NCBI RefSeq assembly: GCF_004217185.1
Contig: NZ_SHKL01000001.1
Location: 743,001-807,000, forward strand
Reading direction: 5' to 3'
Length of the DNA stretch: 64,000 bases
Source: Pseudonocardia sediminis
Lineage (GTDB): Bacteria; Actinomycetota; Actinomycetes; Mycobacteriales; Pseudonocardiaceae
Below the pieces are notes generated by a model. The model made no database searches. It was not told where the DNA came from and saw only the letters and a program-made list of their open reading frames with translations. Shown here piece after piece: positions 38,629 to 48,743 of this stretch. Within the stretch, counting starts at the first letter, position 1. Each line of letters begins with the position of its first letter. Both the position numbers and the translations under genes were made by a program.

Positions 38629-39942
38629 TCAGGTGAACAGGCCCTGGCCCCAGTAGCTGCCGGGGGCGGAGAGTCCGGGCGGGCAGGCGAACACGGCGGA
38701 GCCGTTGTGCTCGATGTACTCCGTCAGCGTGTCCTTGCGCGCGAGCGCCCGCTGCATCGGCACGAACTGCTTGCCCGGGTCCCGCACGAACGCGACGAAG
38801 AACAGCCCGGCGTCGAGGTGCCCGGCGCCGTCGGAGCCGTCGACGAAGTTGTAGCCGCGGCGCAGGATCTGCACCCCGCGCAGCGCCTGCGCCGAGGCGA
38901 GCCGGACGTGCGAGTCCTCCGGGATCACCGGCTCGCCGTCGCTTCCCTGCGCCGAGAAGTCGGCGGTGTCGAACTCGGCCTTCGCCCCCAGCGGCGCACC
39001 CTCGCCCTTCGTCCGGCCGATCACCTTCTCCTGCTCGTCGAGCGAGGTCCGGTCCCAGATCTCGATGTGCATCCGGATCCGGCGCGCCACCAGGTAGGTG
39101 CCGCCGGCCATCCAGTCCGAGCCGTCGGCTCCCTGTGCCCACACGTGCTCGTCGAGCAGCGCGGGCTCCTCGGCCTTGAGGTTGTTCGTGCCGTCCTTGA
39201 ACCCGAACAGGTTGCGCGCGGTCGCCTGCTCGGTCGACGTCGACGACGTCCGTCCGAACCCCAGCTGCGACCAGCGCACCTCGGTGGTGCCGAAGCCCAT
39301 CCGGACCAGGTTGCGGATCGCGTGCACCCCGACCTGGGGGTCGTCGGCGCAGGCCTGGATGCAGATGTCGCCGCCGGAGCGGGCCGGTTCGAGCTGGTCG
39401 GCGGTGAACCGGGGCAGGTCGATCAGCGCCGGTGGCCGCTTGTCGGTCAGCCCCAGCTTGGTCAGCAGCGACGCGCCGATCCCGAACGTCAGGGTCAGCG
39501 ACGACGGGGCCAGCCCGAGCGCCTCGCCGGTGTCGGTCGGCGGGGACTGGGGGTTGAGCCCGACCGCGCCGTTCACGGTCACCTCGCCGCCGGACGTCAT
39601 CCGCTCGGCGGCGTCGGTCCAGCGCTTGAAGAGGTCCTGCACCGCGGCCTTGTCGGTGGTGGACAGGTCGAGCGCGACGAAGTGCAGGCGGTCCTGGGCC
39701 GGGGTGACGATCCCGGCCTGGTGGGTGTCGCGGAACGGGACGACGCCGGTGGCCGGCCCGGCCGAGGCCTCGGCGACGCCGTAACCGGCCGCCGCGCCCG
39801 CGCCGGCCAGCGCCACACCGGCGCCGGCCAGGCCGAACAGGCGGCGCCGGGAGACGCCGGATGTGGTGGTGGGAGTCGCGTCCCCCTGGGCCGGCGCCGC
39901 GGACGGCGACGGCTCGGAGGTGTCCGGGGGGTTCTCGCTCAC
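38629..39942 (-). CDS. efeB: EfeB: Tat-exported Dyp-type peroxidase (deferrochelatase)
   Basis: A 437-residue haem peroxidase of the iron-uptake system EfeUOB. It has a Tat signal SRRRLFGLAGAGVALAG (residues ~30-50). Dyp landmarks follow: FGFKDGTNNLKAEEP (the GxxDG-type distal Asp) and, later, RRGYNFVDG and FFVAFVRDPGKQFVPMQ. In the family it oxidises Fe(II) or extracts iron from haem outside the membrane. It starts at a GTG overlapping the efeO stop (GTGA), so the operon is efeU-efeO-efeB in that order. Confidence 0.93.
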   Translation of the reverse strand: MSENPPDTSEPSPSAAPAQGDATPTTTSGVSRRRLFGLAGAGVALAGAGAAAGYGVAEASAGPATGVVPFRDTHQAGIVTPAQDRLHFVALDLSTTDKAAVQDLFKRWTDAAERMTSGGEVTVNGAVGLNPQSPPTDTGEALGLAPSSLTLTFGIGASLLTKLGLTDKRPPALIDLPRFTADQLEPARSGGDICIQACADDPQVGVHAIRNLVRMGFGTTEVRWSQLGFGRTSSTSTEQATARNLFGFKDGTNNLKAEEPALLDEHVWAQGADGSDWMAGGTYLVARRIRMHIEIWDRTSLDEQEKVIGRTKGEGAPLGAKAEFDTADFSAQGSDGEPVIPEDSHVRLASAQALRGVQILRRGYNFVDGSDGAGHLDAGLFFVAFVRDPGKQFVPMQRALARKDTLTEYIEHNGSAVFACPPGLSAPGSYWGQGLFT

Positions 39943-41078
39943 GCCGTGACGGCTCCGGCGACCTGGCTGACCGGCTCGGCCAGCGCGTCCACGGCGGCGG
40001 TCATCTTCTTCTTGTCGTCCTCGTTCAGCGACGTGTAGAGGACGAAGCCGTCACCCTGGCGATAGTTCTCCAGCAGCTTCTCGACGTCGGCGAAGCGGGC
40101 GTCGAGCGTCGCGCCCAGCGCCTTGTTCCTCTCGTCGATCACCGGGCGCAGCGCCGAGATGGCCGCCTGCGAGCCCTCCACGTTGGCCTTGAAGTCGTAG
40201 AGGTCGGTGTGGGAGTAGCGGTCCTCCTCGCCGGTGATCTTGCCGGTGGCGACCTCGTCGAGGAGCTCCTTGGCGCCGTTGGCCAGCTGCACCGGGGTGA
40301 GCTCGACGGTCTTGGTGCGGTTGGCCAGGTCGGCGATGTCGGCCTGCAACCGGTCCGCGATCGCCGGGGAGTCGGGCTGCAGCCCGGTCACCCACAGGTC
40401 CTTCTCCAGGCGGTGGTAGCCGGTGAAGCCGACGCCCGGGTCGCGCTCGTCGTCCTCGCGGCCGTCGATCTTCGGGTCGATGTCGCCGAAGGACTCGGCG
40501 ACCGGCTCGATGCGCTCCCAGTAGGTGCGCGAGACCGGGAACAGTGCCTTGGCCTGCTCCACGTTCTTCGCCTTGACGGCGTCCACGAACTCCTGGGTCT
40601 TCGGCACCAGGGCGCCGACCTGGGAGTCGACGTAACGCTTGTACCCGGCGGTGGCCTCGGCGAGCTTCGTGTTCTGGTCGACCTGGCGCGCGGCACTGCC
40701 GGTGACGGTGAACGGGGCGCGGACGCCGTCGCCGACCATGCCGGGCTTGCAGGCGGTCGTGTAGGTGCCGCCGTCGGGGACCTCGACGATCAGGTTGCGC
40801 GACAGGCCCGCGCCGATGTTCTCGACCTCGCCCATGATCCGGTCGCCCTCGCCGTAGAGGTAGAACTCGGTGACCTTGCTGCCGGCGTTGGTGATGTCGA
40901 ACGAGATCTTCCCGGCGGGCGCGGTGGTCGAGGAGACCTCGCAGGCGGTGTCGGTGGCGTTGACCGTGATCGGCCCGCCGCCGCCCGCGTTGTCGGCCGG
41001 AGCGGTGGAGGTGCAGCCGGCCAGCACGGCGGCGGCTGCACCGGCCGTCAGGACGGCGGCGGGGATACGGCGGGACAT
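39939..41078 (-). CDS. efeO: EfeO: iron-binding lipoprotein (cupredoxin + M75 domains)
   Basis: A 379-residue lipoprotein with lipobox VLAGCTS. A cupredoxin-like N-terminal domain is visible (GKISFDITNAGSKVTEFYLYGEGDRIMGE). The helical M75 domain holds the HxxE metal motif in GYHRLEKDLW (near residue 220). It collects iron for EfeU. The ATG at 41078 is backed by GAGGAGAACC. A second ATG at 41105 overlaps the efeU stop (ATGA) and may instead give a slightly longer leader. Confidence 0.92.
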   Translation of the reverse strand: MSRRIPAAVLTAGAAAAVLAGCTSTAPADNAGGGGPITVNATDTACEVSSTTAPAGKISFDITNAGSKVTEFYLYGEGDRIMGEVENIGAGLSRNLIVEVPDGGTYTTACKPGMVGDGVRAPFTVTGSAARQVDQNTKLAEATAGYKRYVDSQVGALVPKTQEFVDAVKAKNVEQAKALFPVSRTYWERIEPVAESFGDIDPKIDGREDDERDPGVGFTGYHRLEKDLWVTGLQPDSPAIADRLQADIADLANRTKTVELTPVQLANGAKELLDEVATGKITGEEDRYSHTDLYDFKANVEGSQAAISALRPVIDERNKALGATLDARFADVEKLLENYRQGDGFVLYTSLNEDDKKKMTAAVDALAEPVSQVAGAVTA

Positions 41079-41101
41079 GGTTCTCCTCGGGGACGGTGCG
41101 G

Positions 41102-41935
41102 TCATGCCGCGGTCGGGGCGTTGCGCGAGGTGGCCGGCCGCCGGGCCGGGCGCAGGAACAGGGTGAGGACGACCGCGACGTAGAGGACCCAGACGACGGC
41201 CTCGAGCACGGTGGTCTGCGGGGAGAAGTTGAAGACGCCCTTGAGCAGCGTCCCGTACCAGGAGTCCGGCGGGACCGCGGCGCTGACGTCGAAGGCCAGG
41301 GTGGTCAGGCCGGGCAGGATCCCGGCCTCCTGCAGGTCGTGCACGCCGTAGGCGAGGATGCCCGCGGCGACGAAGACCAGCAGGAACCCGGTGACGGTGA
41401 AGAACTTCCCCAGGTTGATCCTCAGGGCGCCGCGGTAGATCAGGTAGGCGAGCGCGATCGCGATCGCGATGCCGATCAGGAAGCCGATCAGCGGACCCGT
41501 CGTCTCGCCCGCGGCCTGCGCGGCGGCGAAGAAGAAGACGGCGGTCTCCAGGCCCTCCCGGCCGACGGCCAGTGCCGCGACGACGACGACGGCCAGCGGG
41601 CCCATCGAGATCGCCGAGTCGAGCTTGCCCTCGATCTCCTTCGACAGCGTCCGCCCGTGCGAGCGCATCCAGAAGATCATCCATGTGACGAAGCCGACGG
41701 CGACGATGGACAGCGTCCCGCCGAGCGTCTCCTGCGCCTCGAACGTCAGCGCCTGCTGGGCCAGGGTCAGCCCGAGCGTGACGCCGATGCTGACGAGCAC
41801 CGCGATGCCGACGCCGATCCAGACCCGGGGGAGCTCCGAGCGACGGTCGGTCTTGACCAGGAAGGCCACCAGGATCGCCACGACGAGCGACGCCTCGAGC
41901 CCTTCGCGCAGCCCGATGAGTGCGTTCCCGAGCAC
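41102..41935 (-). CDS. efeU: EfeU: high-affinity iron permease (FTR1 family)
   Basis: A 277-residue, roughly seven-helix permease. Both iron-binding REGLE motifs are present: LIGLREGLEASLVVAIL near the N-terminus and ALAVGREGLETAVFFF near the middle. The Glu and Arg residues of these motifs carry ferric iron through the membrane. The GTG at 41935 is preceded by GGAGGAGG, better than the GTG at 41959. It is first in efeUOB. A palindromic AGGCTAGCCT element 80 bp upstream may be an iron-repressor site. Confidence 0.92.
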   Translation of the reverse strand: MLGNALIGLREGLEASLVVAILVAFLVKTDRRSELPRVWIGVGIAVLVSIGVTLGLTLAQQALTFEAQETLGGTLSIVAVGFVTWMIFWMRSHGRTLSKEIEGKLDSAISMGPLAVVVVAALAVGREGLETAVFFFAAAQAAGETTGPLIGFLIGIAIAIALAYLIYRGALRINLGKFFTVTGFLLVFVAAGILAYGVHDLQEAGILPGLTTLAFDVSAAVPPDSWYGTLLKGVFNFSPQTTVLEAVVWVLYVAVVLTLFLRPARRPATSRNAPTAA

Positions 41936-42014
41936 CGTTGCCTCCTCCACCACGAACACGGATGTGCGGGTGGCGCAGCCGTGTCCTGCGGTGAGGGTGC
42001 GCTTCCCGCTCGGG

Positions 42015-42024
42015 AGGCTAGCCT
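42015..42024. promoter_or_regulatory. Palindromic AGGCTAGCCT element upstream of efeU (possible IdeR site)
   Basis: AGGCTAGCCT is a perfect 10-bp palindrome that matches the centre of the IdeR box (AGGCTAACCT) at nine of ten positions. The outer arms match poorly, so it is a partial box at best. It sits between the divergent efeU and TPR genes. Confidence 0.4.
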
Positions 42025-42143
42025 CGCCACGGCCGATTCCGGAAGGGTCACCGACCGGAGTGATACCGCTCTGGGTCCTGCGTCACGATCCCGGCGTTTC
42101 CGCAGGTCAGGTTCGTGCCTGTTTGTCCGGATTCGGAGGAGAG

Positions 42144-42533
42144 CTACTCGGAGAACAGCGCGATCCGGGCCCGGACCTCGCCGAGCGCCTCCTGGTACTC
42201 CGGACGCGGGTCCATCGCCGCCGCCATCTTCAGCTGGGTCACCGCCGCCGACAGCCTTCCCTGGCGCTGCAACGTCTTCCCGAGCGCGAAGCGGGCGTAG
42301 TGGTCCGAGGGGTCGAGATCGAGGACCTTCTCGAAAGAGGACTCGGCCCGTCGCAGCTGGGCGGAGTCGAAGTAGGCGCGCCCGGCGAGCAGGTGCACCG
42401 ACGCGTCGTTGGGCTGGTTCTCCACGACCGCGCCGAGGGCCGACAGGGCGTCCAGCGGACGGCGGTCGGCGAGCAGCATCTCGGCCCGCCGGAAGGAGGC
42501 CACCAGTTCCTCGGCTGCTGGTCTGCTGCTCAT
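42144..42533 (-). CDS. Tetratricopeptide-repeat protein
   Basis: A 129-residue protein made almost wholly of TPR helices (LVASFRRAEMLLADRRPLDALSALGAVVENQPNDASVHLLAGRAYFDSAQLRRAESSFEKVLDLDPSDHYARFALGKTLQRQGR). Such proteins are protein-interaction scaffolds; the partner is unknown. Start ATG 42533 (MSSRPAAEE). It is divergent from eno with ~140 bp between them, and positional homologues near eno are seen in related actinobacteria. Confidence 0.8.
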   Translation of the reverse strand: MSSRPAAEELVASFRRAEMLLADRRPLDALSALGAVVENQPNDASVHLLAGRAYFDSAQLRRAESSFEKVLDLDPSDHYARFALGKTLQRQGRLSAAVTQLKMAAAMDPRPEYQEALGEVRARIALFSE

Positions 42534-42579
42534 GGTCACCCCCACGTTAGGTGTGATCCACGCGAATCGCGAGGCTTGA

Positions 42580-43971
<1,392 letters not shown>

Positions 43972-43975
43972 GCAC

Positions 43976-44506
43976 ATGGGGGATCAGCGGACGGCGGTGC
44001 GGGACGGTCGAGGCCGTCCCGCCGCCGGTGGCACGCGTCCGCGTGCGGCCCGTCCGCAGCATCCCTCCGGTGGCAGGCCGCGGCTGACGCGCGCCCGCTC
44101 CCGTGCCGGTGAGGTGGTCGCGCGGACCACGGGCCTGCTGGGACTGTCGTCGACCAAGCGGGCGGCGATCCTGGCCATCGTGGTCTGCGCGCTCGCACTG
44201 ACCGTCGCCGTCCCGCTGCACAACTACGTGTCCCAGCGCCAGGAGCTGGCCCGGGTCACCGCCCGGCAGGAAGCGCTGCAGGCCGAGGTGGCCGCCCTGG
44301 CTGCGCAGCGGGACACGCTCTCGGACCCGGCCGAGGTCGCGGCGCAGGCCCGGACCCGTCTGGGCTACGTCGCACCGGGGGAGACGCCGTACATCGTGCA
44401 GCTCCCGACCCCGCCGGCCCCGGTCCCGGAGAGCGGGCAGGCGGAGCCCGGCGTGCCGTGGTTCCGGACACTGTGGACCGACGTCTCGGGAGGGGCGAAC
44501 CGATGA
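43976..44506 (+). CDS. FtsB/DivIC-like septum formation initiator
   Basis: A 176-residue bitopic membrane protein. It has a long basic cytoplasmic N-terminus, one membrane helix (AAILAIVVCALALTVAVPLHNYV, residues ~62-84), then a coiled coil (SQRQELARVTARQEALQAEVAALAAQRDTLSDP) and the family motif AQARTRLGYVAPGETPYIV. It belongs to the divisome complex that activates septal peptidoglycan synthesis. It starts four bases after eno and overlaps the DUF501 gene (ATGA). In M. tuberculosis the equivalent is Rv1024. Confidence 0.9.
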   Translation: MGDQRTAVRDGRGRPAAGGTRPRAARPQHPSGGRPRLTRARSRAGEVVARTTGLLGLSSTKRAAILAIVVCALALTVAVPLHNYVSQRQELARVTARQEALQAEVAALAAQRDTLSDPAEVAAQARTRLGYVAPGETPYIVQLPTPPAPVPESGQAEPGVPWFRTLWTDVSGGANR

Positions 44507-45015
44507 GCACGAACCCCGACGCGCCCGCTGCTCCCGGCGTCTCCGCCGCCGACCGGGATGCGATGGCGGCCCAGCTCGGACGCGTCCCGCGCGGCGCCCG
44601 CGAGGTCGCGCACCGCTGCCCGTGCGGGCTGCCCAGCGTCGTGCAGACGGCGCCGCGGCTGCCGGACGGGACGCCGTTCCCGACGCTGTACTACCTGACC
44701 TGCTCGCGCCTGTCCTCGAAGCTCGGCACCGTGGAGTCACAGGGGCGGATGGCCGAGATGACCGAGCGGCTCGCCGAGGACCCGGAGCTCGCCGCCCGCT
44801 ACACCGCCGCGCACGAGTCCTACCTGGCCGAGCGGAACGCGATCGAGTCGCTGGGCACCGAGGTCAGCGCCGGCGGCATGCCGGACCGGGTGAAGTGCCT
44901 GCACGTGCACGTCGCGCACTCGCTCGCGGCCGGGCCGGGCGTGAACCCGTTCGGCGACGAGGCCCTCGACGAGGTCGGCCAGTGGTGGGGCCCCGGCCCA
45001 TGCGCGACCCCCTGA
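44503..45015 (+). CDS. DUF501 family protein
   Basis: A 170-residue protein. Conserved features are REVAHRCPCGLPSVVQTAPRLPDGTPFPTLYYLTC near the N-terminus and MPDRVKCLHVHVAHSLAAGPGVNPFGDEAL near the end, with CxC and C-x-H-x-H elements that could bind a metal. The function is unassigned. It follows the FtsB-like gene with a four-base overlap and precedes ppx in related genomes (Rv1025 position). Here an acyl-CoA dehydrogenase is inserted before ppx. Confidence 0.9.
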   Translation: MSTNPDAPAAPGVSAADRDAMAAQLGRVPRGAREVAHRCPCGLPSVVQTAPRLPDGTPFPTLYYLTCSRLSSKLGTVESQGRMAEMTERLAEDPELAARYTAAHESYLAERNAIESLGTEVSAGGMPDRVKCLHVHVAHSLAAGPGVNPFGDEALDEVGQWWGPGPCATP

Positions 45016-45021
45016 CGACCC

Positions 45022-45061
45022 GTGCGTGGATATCGTCGCCCTGGCAGCGATAACCGCTCAC
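45022..45061. repeat. Decayed palindrome related to the hairpin at 9433-9474
   Basis: GTGCGTGGATATCGTCGCC and GGCAGCGATAACCGCTCAC form an imperfect inverted repeat (about five mismatches in 19). The word order GTGCG-GGATATCG...GCAGCGATA-CCGC-CAC matches the perfect palindrome at 9433-9474. Both lie between convergent genes. Confidence 0.5.
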
Positions 45062-45067
45062 AGGGTC

Positions 45068-46744
45068 TCAGGCGTGCGGCGTCGCCCGCTCCAGGACGAC
45101 GGCGGCGTGCGAGCCGGGGCGGGTGCCCGCGGTGCGGAACGGACCGCCGTCGCCCAGGCGTGCGTCCAGGAACGTCGACGTGACCGTGTCCGGGGCGTGC
45201 CGGATCAGCAACGATCCCTGCAGGCACAACGCCGCCAGCTCGGCCAGCCTCCGCGCGCGTCGTTCCTCCGGTGCCGCCAGCTCCGAGCGCAGTGCGGCCA
45301 CCGTCCGGTCGAAGCGCGGATCCACCCCGACCGCGGCGTCCACCTCGGCCAGGACCGCGTCGACGGCGCCGGGCTCGCGGGCGACGGCGCGCAGCGAGTC
45401 CAGGGCGGTGACGTTGCCCGAGCCCTCCCAGATCGAGTTCAGCGGCGCCTCCCGGTAGAGCCGGGGCAACGGTCCGTCCTCGACGTAGCCGTTGCCACCC
45501 AGGCACTCCAGTGCCTCCGCGACCAGCGCCGGGGTGCGTTTGCAGACCAGGTACTTCGCGACCGGTAGACCCAGCCGCAGCAGCGCCGTCTCGCCGCGGT
45601 CGACGGCGGCGGCCAGGCGCAGCGCGAGCATCGTCGCCGCCTCGGACTCGGCCGCGACATCGGCGAGCACGGACTGCATGAGCGGCTGATCGGCGAGCCG
45701 GCGCCCGAACGCGGATCGGTGCGCGACGTGGTGCGCGGCCTCGGTGACGGCGGCGCGAGTGGTCGCGGCGGAGCCGAGCACGCAGTCCAAACGCGTCATC
45801 GAGACCATCTCGATGATCGTCGCGACGCCGCGTCCCTCGTCGCCGACCCGCCACCCGATCGCGCCGTCGTACTCCAGCTCCGAGGACGCGTTCGACCGGT
45901 TCCCGAGCTTGTCCTTCAGACGCTGCAGACGGATCGCGTTGCGTGTGCCGTCCGGCAGCACCCGCGGCAGGACCAGGCAGGTCAGCCCGCCCGGCGCCTG
46001 GGCCAGGGTGAGGAACAGGTCGTTCATCGGGGCGGAGGTGAACCACTTGTGCCCGGTCAGCCGGTAGCTGCCGTCGGGCTGCGGGGACGCGACGGTGGTC
46101 CCACTGCGGACGTCGGATCCGCCCTGCTTCTCGGTCATCGACATCCCCGCGAGCAGGCCGGCCTTGCTCGCCGGGTCGCCCAGACCCGGTGCGTAGAGCT
46201 GCGCCGTCAACCCGGGCTCGTACGCGGCCGCGAGATCGGGGGCGTGCCGCAGCGCCGGCACCGACGCGTACGTCATCGAGATCGGGCACAGATGTCCCTG
46301 CTCGACCTGCGAGGTCAGGTAGAAGCCGGCCGCCCGTGCGAGGTGCGCGCCGCTACCGGGTGCGGCCCGCCAGGGTGCGGCGGCCAGCCCGTACTCGACC
46401 GAGGTGCGCATCAGCTCGTGCCATGACGGGTGGAACTCGACCTCGTCGATCCGGTGCCCGTAGCGGTCGTGCGTGCGCAGGACGGGCTCATGGAGGTTGG
46501 CCAGGCGTGCGTGCTCGCGCCACCGTTCGGTCCCGACGACGGCCGCCAGGGCGTGCAGCGCGTCCGCGTCGCCGCCCTCGCGCGCCACGGCCTCGAGCAG
46601 CGCGGGGTCGGCGGAGAGCAGGTCGCCGTCGGCGCGCGGCGGGACCTGGTTGAGCACCGCGTGCGTGCCGAGGTCCGTGCCGGGTGGGGGACCGGCCGGG
46701 GTGGTGAGGGAATCCGGCTGCGGGCGCACCGACTGCTCCGTCAT
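45068..46744 (-). CDS. Acyl-CoA dehydrogenase family protein (AidB-like)
   Basis: A 558-residue flavoprotein of the AidB/isovaleryl-CoA-dehydrogenase-like branch. Landmarks: CPISMTYASVPALRHAP, AGLLAGMSMTEKQGGSDVRSGTT (FAD-binding), LTGHKWFTSAPMNDLFL, LKDKLGNRSNASSELEYDGA, RLDCVLGSAATTRAAVTEA and LECLGGNGYVEDGPLPRLYREAPLNSIWEGSGNV. AidB proteins are linked to alkylation-damage responses, and related proteins dehydrogenate acyl-CoAs; which applies is unclear. Start ATG 46744 (MTEQSVRPQ). It interrupts the DUF501-ppx order of the backbone. Confidence 0.85.
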   Translation of the reverse strand: MTEQSVRPQPDSLTTPAGPPPGTDLGTHAVLNQVPPRADGDLLSADPALLEAVAREGGDADALHALAAVVGTERWREHARLANLHEPVLRTHDRYGHRIDEVEFHPSWHELMRTSVEYGLAAAPWRAAPGSGAHLARAAGFYLTSQVEQGHLCPISMTYASVPALRHAPDLAAAYEPGLTAQLYAPGLGDPASKAGLLAGMSMTEKQGGSDVRSGTTVASPQPDGSYRLTGHKWFTSAPMNDLFLTLAQAPGGLTCLVLPRVLPDGTRNAIRLQRLKDKLGNRSNASSELEYDGAIGWRVGDEGRGVATIIEMVSMTRLDCVLGSAATTRAAVTEAAHHVAHRSAFGRRLADQPLMQSVLADVAAESEAATMLALRLAAAVDRGETALLRLGLPVAKYLVCKRTPALVAEALECLGGNGYVEDGPLPRLYREAPLNSIWEGSGNVTALDSLRAVAREPGAVDAVLAEVDAAVGVDPRFDRTVAALRSELAAPEERRARRLAELAALCLQGSLLIRHAPDTVTSTFLDARLGDGGPFRTAGTRPGSHAAVVLERATPHA

Positions 46745-46791
46745 GTACCGAACAGTAACTTGCGCCGGCGCTCCTTCCCGGGGGTCGAGTC

Positions 46792-46837
46792 CGGGAAATT
46801 CGCTCACGAGACGTGTCAGTTCGTGAGCGATTTCCCG
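46792..46837. repeat. 17-bp palindrome with one bulge in a divergent gap
   Basis: CGGGAAATTCGCTCACGA pairs with TCGTGAGCGATTTCCCG except for one extra T, around an 11-base loop. It lies between the divergent acyl-CoA dehydrogenase and ppx, about 100 bp before the ppx start. Confidence 0.6.
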
Positions 46838-46937
46838 AAACACACCTGCCCGGAGCCCCGCCTGGGCGGCCGGCCCCACCACCGGTCCGCGTACCGTGAT
46901 CACGGCAACCGTTCCCCGAACCGCCGAGGAGAGTGCG

Positions 46938-47891
46938 ATGTCCCGGGTGGCCGCCATCGACTGCGGGACGAACTCGATCCGCCTGCTCGTCGCCGACGTC
47001 ACGACCTCGTTCGACGGCGCGGTCGACCTGCGCGACCTGCACCGCGAGATGCGCATCGTGCGGCTCGGCAAGGGCGTCGACAAGTCGGGCCGTCTCGACC
47101 CGGAGGCGCTCGAGCGCACCCGCGTCGCGCTCGTCGACTACGCCGTCGCCGCACGCCGCAAGGGCGCCGAGCGGATCCGGATGGTCGCGACCTCGGCGAC
47201 CCGCGACGCGTCGAACCGCGAGGACTTCTTCGGCATGGTCCGCGACACCCTCGGCGTCGAGGCGGAGATCATCTCCGGGGACGAGGAGGCGCGGCTGTCG
47301 TTCGTCGGCGCGGTCGGCGACCTGGACCCCGACGACGGGCCGTTCGTGGTCACCGACGTCGGCGGCGGCTCCACCGAGGTCGTGATCGGCACCCTCGAGA
47401 ACGGCACCGCGACGGTCACCGCCGCCCGCTCCGTCGACGTCGGCAGCGTTCGGCTGACCGAGCGTTGCCTGCCCGACGACCCGCCCACCGAGGCCCAGAT
47501 CGCGCAGGCCCGCGAGGTCGCCTCCGGGATCCTCGACGAGGCGTTCGCCGCGGTCCCGATCGAGACGGCGCGCACCTGGGTCGGCGTCGCCGGCACGCTC
47601 ACCACGCTGTCCGCGATCGGGCAGGAGCTCCCGGAGTACGACCCGGAGTCGGTGCACCTCTCGCGCCTGTCGCGCGACGACCTGCACCGGGTCGCCCAGA
47701 TGCTGATCACCTCGTCGCGTCCGGAGCGGGAGAGGCACGGGTCGCTGCACCCGGGGCGGGTCGACGTGATCGGCGCCGGTTCGCTGGTGGTCGAGGCACT
47801 GGCCGACGAGCTGCACGCCCGGGCCGGGATCGAGCAGGTCGTCGTCTCCGAGCACGACATCCTCGACGGCATCGCCCGCTCGATCGCCTGA
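46938..47891 (+). CDS. ppx: Exopolyphosphatase / Ppx-GppA phosphatase
   Basis: A 317-residue ASKHA-fold phosphatase that degrades polyphosphate or pppGpp. Motifs: [17 protein letters not shown] (phosphate loop 1), [46 protein letters not shown] (phosphate loop 2) and [13 protein letters not shown]. The length is that of the short actinobacterial Ppx1 type, without the C-terminal HD domain. The ATG at 46938 ([10 protein letters not shown]) is preceded by CGAGGAGAG. Confidence 0.92.
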   Translation: MSRVAAIDCGTNSIRLLVADVTTSFDGAVDLRDLHREMRIVRLGKGVDKSGRLDPEALERTRVALVDYAVAARRKGAERIRMVATSATRDASNREDFFGMVRDTLGVEAEIISGDEEARLSFVGAVGDLDPDDGPFVVTDVGGGSTEVVIGTLENGTATVTAARSVDVGSVRLTERCLPDDPPTEAQIAQAREVASGILDEAFAAVPIETARTWVGVAGTLTTLSAIGQELPEYDPESVHLSRLSRDDLHRVAQMLITSSRPERERHGSLHPGRVDVIGAGSLVVEALADELHARAGIEQVVVSEHDILDGIARSIA

Positions 47892-47907
47892 GCCGGTCGA
47901 CCGAGCC

Positions 47908-48654
47908 GTGCCCCGACCCTCTCCCGCCGACCCCGCCGCGGCGGCGGCACCGGACACCGTCGCCGAGCTCGACGCGCGGGTCTCGGAGTGCCGCGCCTGC
48001 CCGCGGCTGGTCGAGTGGCGGGAACGGGTAGCGGTCGAGAAGCGCGCCGCGTTCCGCGACGAGACCTACTGGGGACGGCCCGTCCCCGGCTTCGGCCCGC
48101 CGGATGCGCGGATGCTGATCGTCGGCCTGGCCCCGGCCGCGCACGGCGCGAACCGCACCGGGCGGATGTTCACCGGCGACCGCAGCGGCGACGTCCTCTA
48201 CGCCGCGATGCACGCCGTCGGCCTGGCCACCCAGCCCACCGCCACACACATCGACGACGGCCTGGCCCTGCGCGGGGTGCGGATCACCGCGCCGGTGCAC
48301 TGCGCGCCGCCGGCGAACAAGCCGACGACCGACGAGCGCGACCGTTGCCGCACGTGGCTCGAACGCGAGCTCGATCTGCTGTCACCGACCGTCCGCGCGG
48401 TGATGGTGCTGGGCGGTTTCGGCTGGCAGGCGGTGTTGCCGGTGCTCGCCGGGGCGGGGTGGACGATCCCGCGCCCGCAGCCGAAGTTCGGCCACGGTGC
48501 CCACGTCGAGCTCGCTCCCGCCCGCGACGACCGCGAGCCGCTGCAGCTGCTCGGCTGCTACCACGTCAGCCAGCAGAACACGTTCACCGGACGCCTCACC
48601 CCGGCGATGCTGGAGACGGTCCTCGCCGAGACGGCCCGAGCGGCGGGTCTGTAG
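47908..48654 (+). CDS. Uracil-DNA glycosylase, family 5 (UDGb) type
   Basis: A 248-residue DNA-repair glycosylase. [12 protein letters not shown] and [16 protein letters not shown] supply the Fe-S cluster cysteines of the family 4/5 fold. [22 protein letters not shown] is motif A of family 5 (GLAPAAHG, lacking a catalytic Asp/Glu), and [16 protein letters not shown] is motif B. It removes uracil, hypoxanthine and related bases. It starts 17 bases after ppx and is likely co-transcribed. Its TAG stop falls inside a short tandem repeat. Confidence 0.88.
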   Translation: MPRPSPADPAAAAAPDTVAELDARVSECRACPRLVEWRERVAVEKRAAFRDETYWGRPVPGFGPPDARMLIVGLAPAAHGANRTGRMFTGDRSGDVLYAAMHAVGLATQPTATHIDDGLALRGVRITAPVHCAPPANKPTTDERDRCRTWLERELDLLSPTVRAVMVLGGFGWQAVLPVLAGAGWTIPRPQPKFGHGAHVELAPARDDREPLQLLGCYHVSQQNTFTGRLTPAMLETVLAETARAAGL

Positions 48655-48712
48655 CGCCCAGGTCCGTGGCGCCCAGGTCTGTAGCGCGCGGGCGCGCAGG
48701 TCTGTAGCGCGC
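48646..48712. repeat. Short tandem repeat of GGTCTGTAGCGC units
   Basis: Four head-to-tail units (48646-48660, 48661-48675, 48676-48698, 48699-48712) share GGTC-GT-GCGC. The second has CGTGG for TGTAG; the third is longer by an inserted CGCGGGCG-like stretch. The first unit contains the UDG stop codon. Confidence 0.7.
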
Positions 48713-48743
48713 TTTGCTCTGCACACCCCGAGGCCACCACCGG

